Shown here piece after piece: positions 8,810 through 20,226 of a DNA stretch of 64,000 nt. The DNA comes from Streptococcus sanguinis SK1 = NCTC 7863. Lineage in GTDB: Bacteria; Bacillota; Bacilli; Lactobacillales; Streptococcaceae. How positions within the stretch are numbered: the first letter of the stretch is position 1; every line of letters starts with the position of its first letter. The notes under the pieces are model-generated. The model saw nothing but the letters and a program-made list of their open reading frames with translations. It was not told the origin of the DNA and ran no database searches. The stretch lies in the NCBI RefSeq assembly GCF_000194945.1, contig NZ_GL878507.1, positions 1,131,963-1,195,962 on the forward strand, written 5' to 3'. The position numbers and the translations under genes were made by a program.

Positions 8810-9481
8810 CTATTTAAAAAATGCTGTACCGATTCTGACATAAGTCGAGCCATGGGCAATTGCTTCTGGATAATCACGGCTCATTCCCATGCTTAATTCA
8901 GAAAAGGGCATATTATTTAACTGTTTCTTTTTTAATTCTTTTTGTAGTTGATGAGCCTTTTCAAAAATTTGGTTCAGCTCCTCATGACTAGCTTCAAACG
9001 GAGCCATAGTCATCAATCCCACAATTTGAACATTTTCTAATTTTTCAAGTTCAGGCAGGACGACTTCAAGTTCTTCAATCAAAAAGCCATGCTTGCTCTC
9101 TTCTTTAGAAATATTCACCTGCAGGAAACATTTAATCACATGTTCAGCCCGTTTGTCAATCTCCTTGGCCAATTTTACAGAATCTAAAGCATGAAAGTAA
9201 TCAACATAGTTAATCACATCCTTGACTTTTCTCCTCTGCAAACTGCCGATCAGGTGCCAGGTCAGATTCTCATCTTTCAGAGCATGGTATTTATCTAGAA
9301 ATTTATCTACCCGATTTTCTCCGATATGCTGAATACCTGTACGAACAAGCTCCTGAGTTGTTTCGCAGTCAACATATTTGGTAACTGCAATGATATTTAC
9401 TGAATCTTTCAAACGCTGGGCTTGCTCCGCCGCTTGAGCGACGGATTGAAAGACCAACTCTTTATTATTCTGCAAATTCAT
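8810..9481 (-). CDS. ylmE: YggS/YlmE family pyridoxal-phosphate homeostasis protein
   Basis: 223 residues forming a single TIM-barrel domain of the YggS/PROSC family, with the PLP lysine in IAVTKYVD (about residue 36) and conserved IGENRV, HLIGSLQRRK and MGMSRDY motifs. The family binds PLP without known catalysis and buffers vitamin B6 and amino/keto acid pools. It sits between ftsZ and sepF, the usual Gram-positive position. Confidence 0.95.
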   Translation of the reverse strand: MNLQNNKELVFQSVAQAAEQAQRLKDSVNIIAVTKYVDCETTQELVRTGIQHIGENRVDKFLDKYHALKDENLTWHLIGSLQRRKVKDVINYVDYFHALDSVKLAKEIDKRAEHVIKCFLQVNISKEESKHGFLIEELEVVLPELEKLENVQIVGLMTMAPFEASHEELNQIFEKAHQLQKELKKKQLNNMPFSELSMGMSRDYPEAIAHGSTYVRIGTAFFK

Positions 9482-9489
9482 GATTTAGA

Positions 9490-10770
<1,281 letters not shown>

Positions 10771-10783
10771 CTATGTATTCTCC

Positions 10784-12142
10784 TTAATCAAACATTTTGC
10801 CAATTAGGTTGCGCATCCGATCTGTAATACCAGTTTTTGGTTCTTGGTTTGGCACATCAGCACTGGCAACTGGAACTTCTTGGACCGGCTCCTCAGGAAT
10901 CTCATCAGCTGGTTGAGGTTCAAAGCGTGGTACTGACTGAGCAGGACGGTCAAAGGATACAGGTCGATGGCGCAGTTGCTCATCACCATGAACAGCAACC
11001 TGAGCCAGCATATCCACATCTGTTAAGTTTCCAGCGTACTCTGACAGGCTGATAACATGTGCAAAGGCTGGATTGCGAATGCCGATTTGATTTGGCACAT
11101 AAAGCTTGACATTCACGCCAAACACTTCCTGAGCCAGCTCAACCACTCCTGGAAGAATAGCTGCTCCACCAATAATCACAATGCCGCCTGGCAACTCGAG
11201 GAGATGCCTTCTATCTAAATCGCGTTTGATTTGCTCAAAGATGTGTTGGATACGAGCAGAAATAATCTCAGCCAGATACTTTTCAGTTACTTCAACCGGC
11301 TCAATCTCTCCAATCACTTCTACTTGGAAGGACTCTGTACCAGCTTCAGGAACATAAGCAGATCCATAGTTAAACTTGAGACTTTCAGCCAACTTTTGTG
11401 AAGTCTTCAAAACCTTGGAGATGTCCTTGGTTACGTAGTCGCCGCCTTCTTGGTATATATTCGTATATTGAAGCTCTTGACCTTTAACAGAAGCCACTGT
11501 AGTTTGACCGCCACCCATATCAATAACAGTTGCACCAAACTCACGTTCCCCTTCGTTCAAGATTGACTTAGTCATTGCCAATGGGGAGATAATTACGTTC
11601 TCAAGCTGAACTCCCGCGCGCTCCACTGTCTTGCGGAGGTTGTGGAGAATAGTCCGTGGTCCAGTGTAGAGAAGTCCACGCATTTCTAAGCGAATCCCCA
11701 TCATACCACGTGGGTCACGAATTCCTTGGAAACCATCCACTACAAACTCTTCTGGGATGAAAGTAATCACTTCGCGGTCAGGAGTCATACTCTTAGTCAG
11801 AGCAGATCTAACAACATTCTCTACATCTGTATCTGTGATTTCCTTAGAATCACTAGTCACAGGAATCATACCCTGAGTAGGCTCAATCTGTAAGAGATTA
11901 GCCGGAAGTCCGACATTAACTAAACCAATTGAAATGCCTGCCTTTTCTTCTGCTTGAGAAATAGCTGTCTTAATGGCAGCAGCAGCAGCCTCAATATCAA
12001 CAATAATTCCATCTTTAACACCAGCGCTTTTTGCGTTGCTGACTCCAATAACATTCATTTCATCGTTGATGTGCTCTGCCACCAACACTTTAATTGAGCT
12101 AGTTCCTATATCTAATCCAGTAAAAAAGCCGTCTCTAGCCAT
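10784..12142 (-). CDS. ftsA: Cell division protein FtsA
   Basis: A 452-residue actin-like ATPase. The phosphate-1 motif (FTGLDIGTSSIKVLVAE), the inserted 1C subdomain, the VIDMGGGQTTVAS phosphate-2 motif and the adenosine motif (GGIVIIGGAAILPG) are in order. The last residues (MRNLIGKMFD) form the amphipathic membrane-targeting helix. It anchors FtsZ filaments to the membrane. The proline/glutamate-rich segment before the helix is longer than in Escherichia coli, as usual for streptococci. A promoter lies in the gap from divIB. Confidence 0.98.
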   Translation of the reverse strand: MARDGFFTGLDIGTSSIKVLVAEHINDEMNVIGVSNAKSAGVKDGIIVDIEAAAAAIKTAISQAEEKAGISIGLVNVGLPANLLQIEPTQGMIPVTSDSKEITDTDVENVVRSALTKSMTPDREVITFIPEEFVVDGFQGIRDPRGMMGIRLEMRGLLYTGPRTILHNLRKTVERAGVQLENVIISPLAMTKSILNEGEREFGATVIDMGGGQTTVASVKGQELQYTNIYQEGGDYVTKDISKVLKTSQKLAESLKFNYGSAYVPEAGTESFQVEVIGEIEPVEVTEKYLAEIISARIQHIFEQIKRDLDRRHLLELPGGIVIIGGAAILPGVVELAQEVFGVNVKLYVPNQIGIRNPAFAHVISLSEYAGNLTDVDMLAQVAVHGDEQLRHRPVSFDRPAQSVPRFEPQPADEIPEEPVQEVPVASADVPNQEPKTGITDRMRNLIGKMFD

Positions 12143-12216
12143 TACACCAGTCCTCTCTATCTTCCATGTTTCCGGTCTATACTAATAACGCTAAAAATTA
12201 GAGTTACCCAAGCTTT

Positions 12217-12222
12217 ATTATA
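12217..12222 (-). promoter_or_regulatory. Extended -10 promoter element for ftsA-ftsZ
   Basis: TGTTATAAT on the minus strand, about 75 bases before the ftsA start. No clear -35. I see no convincing terminator between divIB and ftsA, so read-through from murD-murG-divIB is also likely. Confidence 0.5.
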
Positions 12223-12263
12223 ACATAAAGAAAATGAAAATGCGCAGTTTTTCTACATATAAT

Positions 12264-13475
12264 TTAGCGATTTTCGGTATTTCCCGGGTTTTCTGTTGAA
12301 TTTTGTGGCTCTGCAGGTTCTTGTTCCTGACTTTCTGTCACCTGCTCAGCCGCTTGTTCTGTTGGCTGTCCCGTCGATTCCTCTTCTGCTTTCTGCTTTT
12401 CTTCGTCAGAAGAAGACGACTCGTTTTGAGCTCCTTCAACATAACTAAAAATCCCTGCTTCCATATCTACAACACTAGGTACATCCTCTTTCAACTGTGA
12501 TTGGATTCCCTTGTAATATGGCAGTTTTTTAGCAATATGCGAAATTGGTACCAAAATTTTATTGCCGTCATGCATGGTCAGCGTTACCAAGTCTGGAGTC
12601 ACCTTGCTTGGGGTCAGCTGAACTGTCTTAATATTTTTCTTAACCGAAGCCGGTACCTTTTCAATTTGAAGAGCAAATTCTTTAATCAATTTTTTATCTG
12701 AAAATTCTATCAAAATATGGGTTTCTGGCAAAGAATCTGCAGCAGTTGGGTCCGAAATAATCTCCCCATTTGTCAGAATAGGATAATACTGACCACCCTC
12801 GTGCAGATAGGCCAGAACTCCGTACTCCTTGACCTTTACCTGAAAAGTAATCGGAAACTGATAAGCCATCTCCAGATTGTTAATCCAAGGACTAGACGCT
12901 TTCATATTGCGGATATGATTGCCGCCATTGATAAAGGTTGTTAAAGTATAGTCCTTCTCATCAATCTTACTGCTTTTGAGCAGGTCTTCCTGACTGACCA
13001 TTTGATTCCCTGAAAATTCGATTGTCTTCATGGTCGCCAGTGGCGTCAAAAAATAAACTGATATGATAAAAATCAAGCCACTGCCCAGTAAAACCGGCAG
13101 TGCTCGATAAATATGAACCTTCGAGATATGCACCTTAGCAGCTTCTTTTTCTGCCTTTTTCTGAAGTTTCTCCTGTTTTTTGCGCTCTTTCTCGCTCAAT
13201 CCGGTCTCTAGCTCAGGTTCGGATGAATCATCTTTCAAATATTCTGTTTCTTCCTCTTCATAAGATGAGTCGTCTTCTTCCGTCTCTTCAGCTATTTCTC
13301 CGCCTTCGATTGGGTCCTCAGCTTCAGCTTCTTTTACTTCCTCTTCTTCCAGCTCCTTCTGTTTACTTGCTTCTTCCTGAGCCTTCTTTTCAAGATATTC
13401 TTTGTTTCGTTTCTGCCATTCAGAGAGGTGCTCACTTACCTCTTCCTTTGGCTCATCATTGTTTTTCTTGCTCAT
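12264..13475 (-). CDS. divIB: Cell division protein DivIB (FtsQ)
   Basis: 403 residues. A charged cytoplasmic N-terminus of about 125 residues, rich in glutamate and lysine, is followed by one membrane segment (about 128-148, [21 protein letters not shown]), a POTRA domain (about 150-220), a beta domain and an acidic glutamine/glutamate-rich tail. DivIB works with DivIC and FtsL to activate septal wall synthesis. Its start overlaps the murG stop by four bases (ATGA), indicating coupled translation. Confidence 0.95.
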   Translation of the reverse strand: MSKKNNDEPKEEVSEHLSEWQKRNKEYLEKKAQEEASKQKELEEEEVKEAEAEDPIEGGEIAEETEEDDSSYEEEETEYLKDDSSEPELETGLSEKERKKQEKLQKKAEKEAAKVHISKVHIYRALPVLLGSGLIFIISVYFLTPLATMKTIEFSGNQMVSQEDLLKSSKIDEKDYTLTTFINGGNHIRNMKASSPWINNLEMAYQFPITFQVKVKEYGVLAYLHEGGQYYPILTNGEIISDPTAADSLPETHILIEFSDKKLIKEFALQIEKVPASVKKNIKTVQLTPSKVTPDLVTLTMHDGNKILVPISHIAKKLPYYKGIQSQLKEDVPSVVDMEAGIFSYVEGAQNESSSSDEEKQKAEEESTGQPTEQAAEQVTESQEQEPAEPQNSTENPGNTENR

Positions 13476-14542
13476 TTCTTTCCTTTGTCAATATCCACTT
13501 TCAATAAAGCATAAAATTCATCTACAGACTTGATTTCTTGGGAATTTTTCATAGCTTGATGATAAGAAGCTTGGTTAGCCAAAAGGTCATCAAGTGCTGC
13601 CTGTAAATTGCTCATATCCAGCTGTTCCTCTGCCAATTGCTTGGCATATCCCTTTTTCACAAAATAATCCGCATTTTCAATCTGATCGCCGCGGCTGGCT
13701 TCGCGTCCCAGAGGAACGATAATGTGCAGCTTAGCCATGGCCAAGAGCTCAAAGATTGTATTGGAACCGCCGCGAGTCACCACTACATCTGCCAAGTCCA
13801 TCAAAGGCTGGTAGAGGTCGGTCACATAGGCTCTGCGAAAGAAACGGTCAGACAGAACATCCAAACTTGCATCGCCTGTCAGATTGATAATGTTGTAGCG
13901 TTCGGTCAGCGCAGCTTGATTCTGGCTGACAAAGTCATTAAAGACCTTAGCACCAGCAGAACCGCCGACAAAAAGCAGGCTGGGCAGTTCTCTATTAAAA
14001 TATTGACGAATTTCTTCTAGTTCCTGCGGTGCGACTGACTCTTGGTTACCGACCTTGGTCACAGCTCCGACATGCTCAATCTTGGTCAGACTGGAAGGTT
14101 GCTCAAAGGTTGCATACATCTTGGTCGCACACTTATAGGCAATTTTATTGGCCAAGCCAATGGATAGATCCGACTCATGAACATAAACGGGAACTCCTGA
14201 CAGCCGGGCTGCAATCACGGGTGGAACGGACACAAAGCCTCCCTTAGAAAAGAGAGCCTGCGGCCGCACCTTGAGCATGATGCCCAGCGACTGGAAAATG
14301 CCCCAGACGACCTTAAAGCCATCCAGCAGATTCTGCCATGAAAAATAGCGACGAAGCTTACCCGTAGCCACCGAATGAAAGGTCACGTCTAATCCTGACT
14401 TTTGGATTTCCTGGTACTCAATACCATGCTTATCGCCAATATAATGAACCTGCCAGCCTTCTTTGATAAATTTCGGAATCAGGAGAAGGTTGAGAGTTAC
14501 ATGCCCAACCGTTCCTCCGCCTGTAAATACAATCTTCTTCAT
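13472..14542 (-). CDS. murG: UDP-GlcNAc:lipid I N-acetylglucosaminyltransferase MurG
   Basis: A 356-residue GT28 enzyme that converts lipid I to lipid II at the inner face of the membrane. The N-terminal glycine-rich loop is [12 protein letters not shown], with V in place of the second glycine of the usual GGTGGH, as is usual in streptococci. The C-terminal donor-binding motif [24 protein letters not shown] (about residues 258-281) is intact. It lies between murD and divIB, one base after the murD stop. Confidence 0.97.
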   Translation of the reverse strand: MKKIVFTGGGTVGHVTLNLLLIPKFIKEGWQVHYIGDKHGIEYQEIQKSGLDVTFHSVATGKLRRYFSWQNLLDGFKVVWGIFQSLGIMLKVRPQALFSKGGFVSVPPVIAARLSGVPVYVHESDLSIGLANKIAYKCATKMYATFEQPSSLTKIEHVGAVTKVGNQESVAPQELEEIRQYFNRELPSLLFVGGSAGAKVFNDFVSQNQAALTERYNIINLTGDASLDVLSDRFFRRAYVTDLYQPLMDLADVVVTRGGSNTIFELLAMAKLHIIVPLGREASRGDQIENADYFVKKGYAKQLAEEQLDMSNLQAALDDLLANQASYHQAMKNSQEIKSVDEFYALLKVDIDKGKK

Positions 14543-14543
14543 C

Positions 14544-15896
14544 TTAACCTTTTAATTCTTCAAATGCAGCGAGAAACTCATCGCCACGGACTTCAAAATT
14601 ACTATACATATCCCAGCTGGCATTGGCAGGACTGAGCAAGACAATGTCTCCTGGCTCCGCTTGAGCAAAGGCCTTGTGAGCTGCATCCCGGACATCAGTC
14701 GCATCGAGATAAGAAACACCTGCCAGATCAGCCGCCCTCTTTACACGCGCAGCTGATTGTCCTAAGATCACCATTTTCTTGAGTCCTTTGAGGTCAGGCA
14801 CCAACTCGTCAAATTCATTACCACGGTCCAAGCCGCCTGCAATCAGAATCACCTTGCTATTGTCAAAACCAGATAAGGCTTTCTGGGTTGCCAAGATATT
14901 GGTAGACTTGCTGTCATTGTAAAAGGCAACCTCATTCACCTGCCCCACATACTGGAGGCGGTGCTTAACACCACCAAAAGCAGACAAGACTTCTTTGATC
15001 GTCTGATTGTCAATGCCACGCAGTTTGGCTACTGCAATCGTAGCCAGAGCATTTTCGACATTATGACTGCCAGGGACGCCGATTTCAGCCGCCTGCATAA
15101 TCGCTTCTCCACGGAAGGTCAAGACATCACCCTCTAAATAGGCACCATCCACCTTTTCAGTTGTTGAAAAAGGGACAACAGTAGCCTGAGTATGGCTAGC
15201 CATTTCCTTGGCCCAGTCCTGATTGAAATTCAAAACCAAATAATCATCAGCTGTCATGTTTTTCTGGATATTCCACTTGGCAGCTGCATATTCCTCAACA
15301 GAGCCGTGATAATCCAAATGAGTCGGCATGAGGTTAGTAATAACAGCGATTTGCGGATGAAAATCTTCAATCCCCATCAACTGGAAGGAAGACAGTTCCA
15401 TGACCAATGTATCTTTGCTGCTGGCTGTTTGGGCTACCTGACTAGCAGGAAAGCCGATATTACCAGACAATAAACCGTTTTGACCGCCAGCCGTCAAGAC
15501 TTGCGCAATCATGGTTGTGGTCGTCGTTTTGCCGTTTGAACCCGTAATACCAATAATCGGTGCTTCCGAAATCAGATAAGCCAACTCGACTTCAGTAATA
15601 ACTGGAATCTTCTTCTCCAGAGCTCGGACGACCATGGCATTGTCATAAGGAATACCTGGATTTTTCACCATCAGTTCAAAGTCTTCGTCCAGCAACTCCA
15701 AGGGATGACCTCCTGTCACCACTTTTATGCCTTCTTCTAGCAAGGATTGGGCAGCAGGATTTTCCTCAAAAGGTTTGCCGTCGTTAACTGTCACGATAGC
15801 TCCTAATTTATCTAAAAGGCGAGCTGCTGACTCACCCGACTTGGCCAATCCCAAAACCAAGACCTTTTTATTGGTAAAATTTGTTATATTTTTCAT
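14544..15896 (-). CDS. murD: UDP-N-acetylmuramoyl-L-alanine:D-glutamate ligase MurD
   Basis: 450 residues from ATG 15896, chosen because an AAGAGG ribosome site precedes it and because the length fits streptococcal MurD; the frame remains open to 15923. The Mur ligase P-loop [19 protein letters not shown] is near residue 112, the central-domain motifs and the C-terminal domain follow. It adds D-glutamate to UDP-MurNAc-L-alanine in cytoplasmic peptidoglycan precursor synthesis. First gene of the murD-murG-divIB group. Confidence 0.97.
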   Translation of the reverse strand: MKNITNFTNKKVLVLGLAKSGESAARLLDKLGAIVTVNDGKPFEENPAAQSLLEEGIKVVTGGHPLELLDEDFELMVKNPGIPYDNAMVVRALEKKIPVITEVELAYLISEAPIIGITGSNGKTTTTTMIAQVLTAGGQNGLLSGNIGFPASQVAQTASSKDTLVMELSSFQLMGIEDFHPQIAVITNLMPTHLDYHGSVEEYAAAKWNIQKNMTADDYLVLNFNQDWAKEMASHTQATVVPFSTTEKVDGAYLEGDVLTFRGEAIMQAAEIGVPGSHNVENALATIAVAKLRGIDNQTIKEVLSAFGGVKHRLQYVGQVNEVAFYNDSKSTNILATQKALSGFDNSKVILIAGGLDRGNEFDELVPDLKGLKKMVILGQSAARVKRAADLAGVSYLDATDVRDAAHKAFAQAEPGDIVLLSPANASWDMYSNFEVRGDEFLAAFEELKG

Positions 15897-16078
15897 AAGC
15901 AACCTCTTCCATTCATACTTCATTCTATTTTACCTTTTTTTGTGAAAATAAAAAAGTCATAGGAGTCTTTTATTTTCGACTGTAAGCAAGTTTTGAAAAA
16001 AATGATATGTTTTCATCTATTTGAAATATTTTGTAACATAAACCTATTATTTTTGTAAAAATATAGATCAACAAAAAA

Positions 16079-16125
16079 GCAAGATCTCAAAAAGTCTATC
16101 TAGCTTTCTAAGTTCTTGCTCATTT
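16079..16125 (-). terminator. Terminator after DUF3165
   Basis: On the minus strand AGCAAGAACTTAGAAAGC...GAGATCTTGCTTTTTT forms a long imperfect hairpin (AGCAAGA with TCTTGCT) and ends in a T-run, closing the typA-DUF3165 unit. The rest of 15897-16078 is AT-rich and should hold the murD promoter, which I could not place. Confidence 0.65.
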
Positions 16126-16126
16126 A

Positions 16127-16396
16127 TTATTCTTCATCAAAATTCTTTTTTGATTTCTTAGGCGGCTTGAGGCGATTGATATCCCGCAAAGCCAAGACAG
16201 TCACTACGGATAGGCCGAAACCTACAAAATATTCAGCCGGCAACTGGAAAATTTTAAAAATGCCTAAGCCAAATAAGATAATTAAGGCTACAATCAGTAG
16301 CACCATGGTCACTGCATTAACAGTCCCTTTAATACTGGATGGAACAGCAAAAATGTAGAAAAAGAGGATTAAAATCCCAATGATAAGATAAACCAT
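16127..16396 (-). CDS. DUF3165 family small membrane protein
   Basis: 89 residues with three hydrophobic segments (about 2-22, 27-48 and 54-70) and a basic then acidic cytoplasmic tail (RLKPPKKSKKNFDEE). I recognise it as DUF3165, a streptococcal family commonly found directly after typA, as here with a 23-base gap. No function is known. Confidence 0.75.
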   Translation of the reverse strand: MVYLIIGILILFFYIFAVPSSIKGTVNAVTMVLLIVALIILFGLGIFKIFQLPAEYFVGFGLSVVTVLALRDINRLKPPKKSKKNFDEE

Positions 16397-16419
16397 TTTG
16401 CTGCTCCTTTCCTTTTTGC

Positions 16420-18267
16420 TTATTCAGCTGCAGCTGATTTTTTCTTTTTATTGGCTTTTTCGCGTTCTTGTTTGTTCAAAATTTGCTTACGCAGACGAAT
16501 AGATTCTGGCGTTACTTCCATATACTCATCATCGTTCAAGAACTCCAGCGATTCTTCCAAGGTCAAGATACGTGGTGTCTTGATAACTGCTGTCTGATCC
16601 TTGGTTGCCGAACGAACGTTGGTCATCTGCTTAGCTTTAGTGATATTAACAGTTAAGTCATTTTCACGAGAGTTTTCACCGATGATCATTCCTTCGTAAA
16701 CCTCAGTACCTGGATTGACAAAGATGGTTCCGCGCTCTTCGATAGACATGATAGAGTAGGTCGTTGCCTTGCCAGCATCGATAGATACTAGAGCACCACG
16801 GTGACGGCCACCAATTTCCCCTGGAATCAATGGCAAGTATTGGTCAAATGTATGATTCATAATCCCATAACCACGAGTCATGGATAAGAACTCAGTTGAG
16901 TAACCAATCAAACCACGCGCTGGAACGAGGAAGACCAAACGAGTTTGACCATTACCAGTTGAAATCATATCCAACATTTCGCCCTTACGTTCAGAAAGAC
17001 TTTGGATAACAGACCCTTGATATTCTTCAGGTGTATCGATTTGGACGCGCTCAAATGGCTCACATTTGACACCGTCAATTTCTTTCACGATAACTTCTGG
17101 ACGAGATACTTGCAGCTCATATCCCTCACGACGCATGGTTTCGATCAGGATTGACAAATGCAACTCACCACGACCTGAAACAGTCCACTTATCTGGTGAA
17201 TCCGTCGGGTCAACTCGAAGGGATACGTCTGTTTGCAGTTCGGCCTGCAAGCGTTCTTCAACCTTACGAGAAGTTACCCATTTCCCTTCGCGACCAGCAA
17301 ATGGTGAGTTGTTGACCAAGAAGGTCATTTGAAGCGTTGGCTCATCGATGTGAAGAATTGGAAGAGGTTCAATGGCATCTGTCGGTGTAATCGTCTCACC
17401 AACAAAGATATCTTCCATACCTGATACGGCAATCAAGTCACCCGCTTTTGCTTCGTTGATTTCACGACGCTCCAAGCCAAAGAAACCAAATAGTTTTGTA
17501 ACACGGAAGTTCTTGGTAGTGCCGTCTAATTTAGACAGGGTTACTTGGTCACCAACCTTAACAGTACCACGGAAGACACGGCCGATACCGATACGGCCAA
17601 CGAAGTCATTGTAGTCCAAGAGTGAGACTTGGAACTGCAAAGGCTCATCTGAGTTGTCCACTGGAGCAGGGATATGGTCGATAATGGTATCAAAGATTGG
17701 TGCCATTGTTTTTTCTTGATCAGCTGGATCGTCTGACAATGAAGAAGTTCCGTTGATAGCTGAAGCATAAACAACTGGGAAATCAAGCTGATCATCATCT
17801 GCACCAAGCTCGATAAAGAGTTCCAAAACTTCGTCCACTACTTCTGCTGGGCGAGCTGATGGTTTGTCGATTTTGTTGACAACCACGATTGGGACAAGGT
17901 CTTGTTCCAGAGCTTTTTTCAATACGAAACGAGTTTGTGGCATGGTTCCTTCGTAGGCATCTACCACCAAAACAACACCGTCAACCATTTTCATGATACG
18001 CTCAACTTCTCCACCAAAGTCCGCGTGTCCTGGTGTATCCATGATGTTGATACGAGTCCCGTTGTAAGCAACGGCTGTATTTTTAGCAAGGATGGTAATA
18101 CCGCGCTCTTTTTCAATATCGTTTGAATCCATAGCACGCTCTGCCAATTCAGTACGTGCATCAAGCGTTTCTGATTGTTTCAATAATTCGTCAACGAGGG
18201 TTGTCTTCCCGTGGTCAACGTGGGCGATAATCGCAATGTTACGGATATCTTCTCTTAATTTTGTCAT
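16420..18267 (-). CDS. typA: Ribosome-associated GTPase TypA/BipA
   Basis: 615 residues from ATG 18267 ([23 protein letters not shown]), which has an AGAGGAA site; the open frame continues upstream to 18516 but that part is unrelated to the family. G1 [10 protein letters not shown]2 RGITI, G3 [14 protein letters not shown] and G4 [10 protein letters not shown] mark the GTPase domain, followed by EF-G-like domains and the TypA-specific C-terminal domain. TypA acts in ribosome assembly and stress adaptation. It shares a transcript with DUF3165. Confidence 0.97.
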   Translation of the reverse strand: MTKLREDIRNIAIIAHVDHGKTTLVDELLKQSETLDARTELAERAMDSNDIEKERGITILAKNTAVAYNGTRINIMDTPGHADFGGEVERIMKMVDGVVLVVDAYEGTMPQTRFVLKKALEQDLVPIVVVNKIDKPSARPAEVVDEVLELFIELGADDDQLDFPVVYASAINGTSSLSDDPADQEKTMAPIFDTIIDHIPAPVDNSDEPLQFQVSLLDYNDFVGRIGIGRVFRGTVKVGDQVTLSKLDGTTKNFRVTKLFGFFGLERREINEAKAGDLIAVSGMEDIFVGETITPTDAIEPLPILHIDEPTLQMTFLVNNSPFAGREGKWVTSRKVEERLQAELQTDVSLRVDPTDSPDKWTVSGRGELHLSILIETMRREGYELQVSRPEVIVKEIDGVKCEPFERVQIDTPEEYQGSVIQSLSERKGEMLDMISTGNGQTRLVFLVPARGLIGYSTEFLSMTRGYGIMNHTFDQYLPLIPGEIGGRHRGALVSIDAGKATTYSIMSIEERGTIFVNPGTEVYEGMIIGENSRENDLTVNITKAKQMTNVRSATKDQTAVIKTPRILTLEESLEFLNDDEYMEVTPESIRLRKQILNKQEREKANKKKKSAAAE

Positions 18268-18307
18268 GATTTCCTCTGAATTTTTAAATTTTATTTCTAA
18301 CTGAACA

Positions 18308-18313
18308 ATTATA
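18308..18313 (-). promoter_or_regulatory. Extended -10 promoter element of typA
   Basis: TGGTATAAT on the minus strand, about 40 bases before the typA start codon; no strong -35 is visible. Confidence 0.55.
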
Positions 18314-18390
18314 CCACAGACGCAGGCAAAAAACACGGCTTTGATAAGTGTAAATGTTTTCATTAAAAAATATGGGAGCTGCATGAGGAT

Positions 18391-18419
18391 TTGCATTTCC
18401 CATCCTGAAAATTTATGAT
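18391..18419 (+). promoter_or_regulatory. Promoter of the pseudouridine synthase gene
   Basis: TTGCAT at 18391-18396, 17-base spacer and TATGAT at 18414-18419; the ATG follows 28 bases later after an AAGGAA ribosome site. Confidence 0.65.
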
Positions 18420-18447
18420 ATGATTTAGAAAAAAACAAGGAAAACAG

Positions 18448-19173
18448 ATGCGCCTCGACCAACTGCTGGCTGCCAATCATATCAGCCGAAAAAAGATGAA
18501 ACAAAGCCTTTTGCAAAAACAGATTTTAGTGGATGGTAAGCCCGCCTGCAAACTCAGCCAAAACGTTGATACCGGCCTGCAGCAGATTACTTTTCAAGGA
18601 AAACAGGTCAGCGGTCCTGCCCACCATTACTACATGCTGAATAAACCCGCAGGTGCAGTCACTGCCAATCGCGACGCTGAAAAATTGACTGTTCTGGATT
18701 TGCTGGACAAGGAGGTAGAGAAAGAAAATCTTTACTCTATCGGACGGCTGGATAGAGATACCGAAGGGCTTCTTCTGATTACCGATAATGGTCCTCTGGG
18801 ATTTCAGCTGCTGCACCCTCAATACCACGTTGAAAAAACTTACTATGTAGAAGTCAATGGACCTTTGACCCCTCAGGACAAAATTGCCTTTCAAGAAGGC
18901 ATTCGCTTTTTAGACGGTACCGTCTGTCAGCCCGCCCAGCTCACTATCTTCTCTAGCTGCTTCAGTCTGAGCCGTGCTAGCGTCAGGATTTCCGAGGGGA
19001 AATTCCACCAGATCAAAAAGATGTTTCTGGTAGTTGGTGTCAAGATCATTTATCTCAAGCGGATTCAATTTGGGAATTTTACATTAGACCCAGACCTAGC
19101 AACAGGTGATTGCCGTCCTTTAAACCAAGAAGAATTAGAGATTATTAAAGAATATTTGGAGAAAAGTCAGTAA
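18448..19173 (+). CDS. rsuA: RsuA-family 16S rRNA pseudouridine synthase
   Basis: 241 residues with an N-terminal S4 domain (MRLDQLLAANHISRKKMKQSLLQKQILVDG) and the catalytic motif GRLDRDTEGLLLITDNG (about residues 99-115), in which the aspartate of RLDRDT attacks the uracil. Family members modify a uridine in the small-subunit rRNA (U516 in Escherichia coli). It stands alone between divergent typA and a shared downstream terminator. The exact target in this organism is inferred from the family. Confidence 0.9.
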   Translation: MRLDQLLAANHISRKKMKQSLLQKQILVDGKPACKLSQNVDTGLQQITFQGKQVSGPAHHYYMLNKPAGAVTANRDAEKLTVLDLLDKEVEKENLYSIGRLDRDTEGLLLITDNGPLGFQLLHPQYHVEKTYYVEVNGPLTPQDKIAFQEGIRFLDGTVCQPAQLTIFSSCFSLSRASVRISEGKFHQIKKMFLVVGVKIIYLKRIQFGNFTLDPDLATGDCRPLNQEELEIIKEYLEKSQ

Positions 19174-19174
19174 A

Positions 19175-19206
19175 ACAAAAAAGCTTTAAAAATAAAGCTT
19201 TTTTGT
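19175..19206. terminator. Bidirectional terminator
   Basis: AAAAAAGCTTTA / TAAAGCTTTTTT around a short A-rich loop, between the converging rsuA-like gene and the DUF4190-like gene. Confidence 0.8.
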
Positions 19207-19445
19207 TAGTAGCCTGCTCCGTTCATAAGTACCATGACATTTAGAATCCAAACAATTACGGAAATTACAATCCCTACGATACCCAGAATTTTTTCTGTTT
19301 TATAGTCTAATTTAGACTCTTTTTGATGTGAATTAGCCAACACCAAACCGATAATACCCAAAATAAGACCTACCAATGGAATGAAAAAACCAAAGATGAT
19401 AGATAGGATACCTAAAACAAGTGAAGATTTTTTCTTTTCTTGCAT
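19206..19445 (-). CDS. DUF4190-like small membrane protein
   Basis: 79 residues with two glycine/isoleucine-rich hydrophobic helices (about 8-34 and 48-72) linked by a charged loop. The pattern LGILSIIFGFFIPLVGLILGIIGLVLA resembles the DUF4190 domain. No catalytic motif. Expressed alone, with its promoter in 19446-19530, and ending in a shared terminator. Function unknown. Confidence 0.7.
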   Translation of the reverse strand: MQEKKKSSLVLGILSIIFGFFIPLVGLILGIIGLVLANSHQKESKLDYKTEKILGIVGIVISVIVWILNVMVLMNGAGY

Positions 19446-19534
19446 GTTTTAAAAACTCCTTAAAATTAATATTAATTTATTATAACATAAGAAACTGGCT
19501 TTGTATATATAGTGCGACAAATTTTTGATTTATG

Positions 19535-19915
19535 TTAACTTGCCTTCACCTTACCGTTCCAAGAATCCAACCCATAAGAAAGAATATAGATTTCTTTAAA
19601 TCCTTGTTTTTTCAGATACAGAGCCGCATTGGTCACGCGCTGACCACGACTATTTTCATAGAGGAGAACAGCCTTGTCCTTACGAAGTGCACCGACACTA
19701 TCCTTCAGCTGCTGAGATGGAATATTGCGAGCGCCTAAGATATGCTTCCGGTGAAAATCAGATGGATCCCGCAGATCAACCAACTGACCTTGGCGAATCA
19801 GGTCTTCAAATTCTCCGTTATCTACGATTTTTGCTGCCTGACGAAGGCGCAGATAATTAAAGCCCATCCAGCCAATTATTCCCAAAAGTACCGCCCACAA
19901 AATCCAAATTGTCAT
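19535..19915 (-). CDS. Membrane-anchored rhodanese-like protein lacking the active cysteine
   Basis: 126 residues: one N-terminal membrane helix (about 2-22) followed by a rhodanese fold (about 30-125). Rhodanese landmarks are present (LVDLRDPSDFHRKHILGARNIP), but the active-site loop reads LLYENSRGQR, so the sulfur-carrying cysteine is replaced by glutamate at about residue 87. I infer it is not a sulfurtransferase and may act by binding. It begins inside the same transcription unit as yqgQ, two bases after its stop region. Confidence 0.82.
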   Translation of the reverse strand: MTIWILWAVLLGIIGWMGFNYLRLRQAAKIVDNGEFEDLIRQGQLVDLRDPSDFHRKHILGARNIPSQQLKDSVGALRKDKAVLLYENSRGQRVTNAALYLKKQGFKEIYILSYGLDSWNGKVKAS

Positions 19916-19916
19916 C

Positions 19917-20135
19917 TCAAGTCTCCTTTTTCTTTTCTAAATATTCTAACTCTAAGCGATGTTCTCGTCGCAAGACTGCCTCCGCCTCAAAATAAGCTAG
20001 CTTATCCATTAGACCGGCATCGTAAATCCTCTTCAGCTCAATTTTCATCATCTCAATATCGTAAAGGCGCTTGCCCATATAGATAATGATTCCGAAACTT
20101 TTAAGAAATTGCTGAACATCATACAGGGTTTTCAT
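19917..20135 (-). CDS. yqgQ: YqgQ family protein (DUF910)
   Basis: 72 residues forming a small helical protein (MKTLYDVQQFLKSFGIIIYMGKR..., then DIEMMKIELKRIYDAGL), which I recognise as YqgQ. Its homologue in Bacillus has a solved three-helix structure and no established function; it often neighbours a glucokinase and rhodanese gene. It is directly upstream of and probably cotranscribed with the rhodanese-like gene. Confidence 0.85.
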   Translation of the reverse strand: MKTLYDVQQFLKSFGIIIYMGKRLYDIEMMKIELKRIYDAGLMDKLAYFEAEAVLRREHRLELEYLEKKKET

Positions 20136-20176
20136 GAGCTATATTTTATCAGATTTTCCAGCGCTTTTCAAGATGA

Positions 20177-20212
20177 AAAAACAGAAAGGAAAGCCTGTTT
20201 CCTTTCTGTTTG
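20177..20212 (-). terminator. Terminator of dpr
   Basis: AAACAGAAAGGAAA...TTTCCTTTCTGTTT stem with a short loop, followed on the minus strand by six T residues. Confidence 0.85.
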
Positions 20213-20226
20213 GCATGGATAACTTT

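Noticed and set aside
18268..18516. N-terminal extension of typA
   Set aside because: It crosses the typA promoter and the divergent gene start; the family N-terminus and ribosome site are at 18267.
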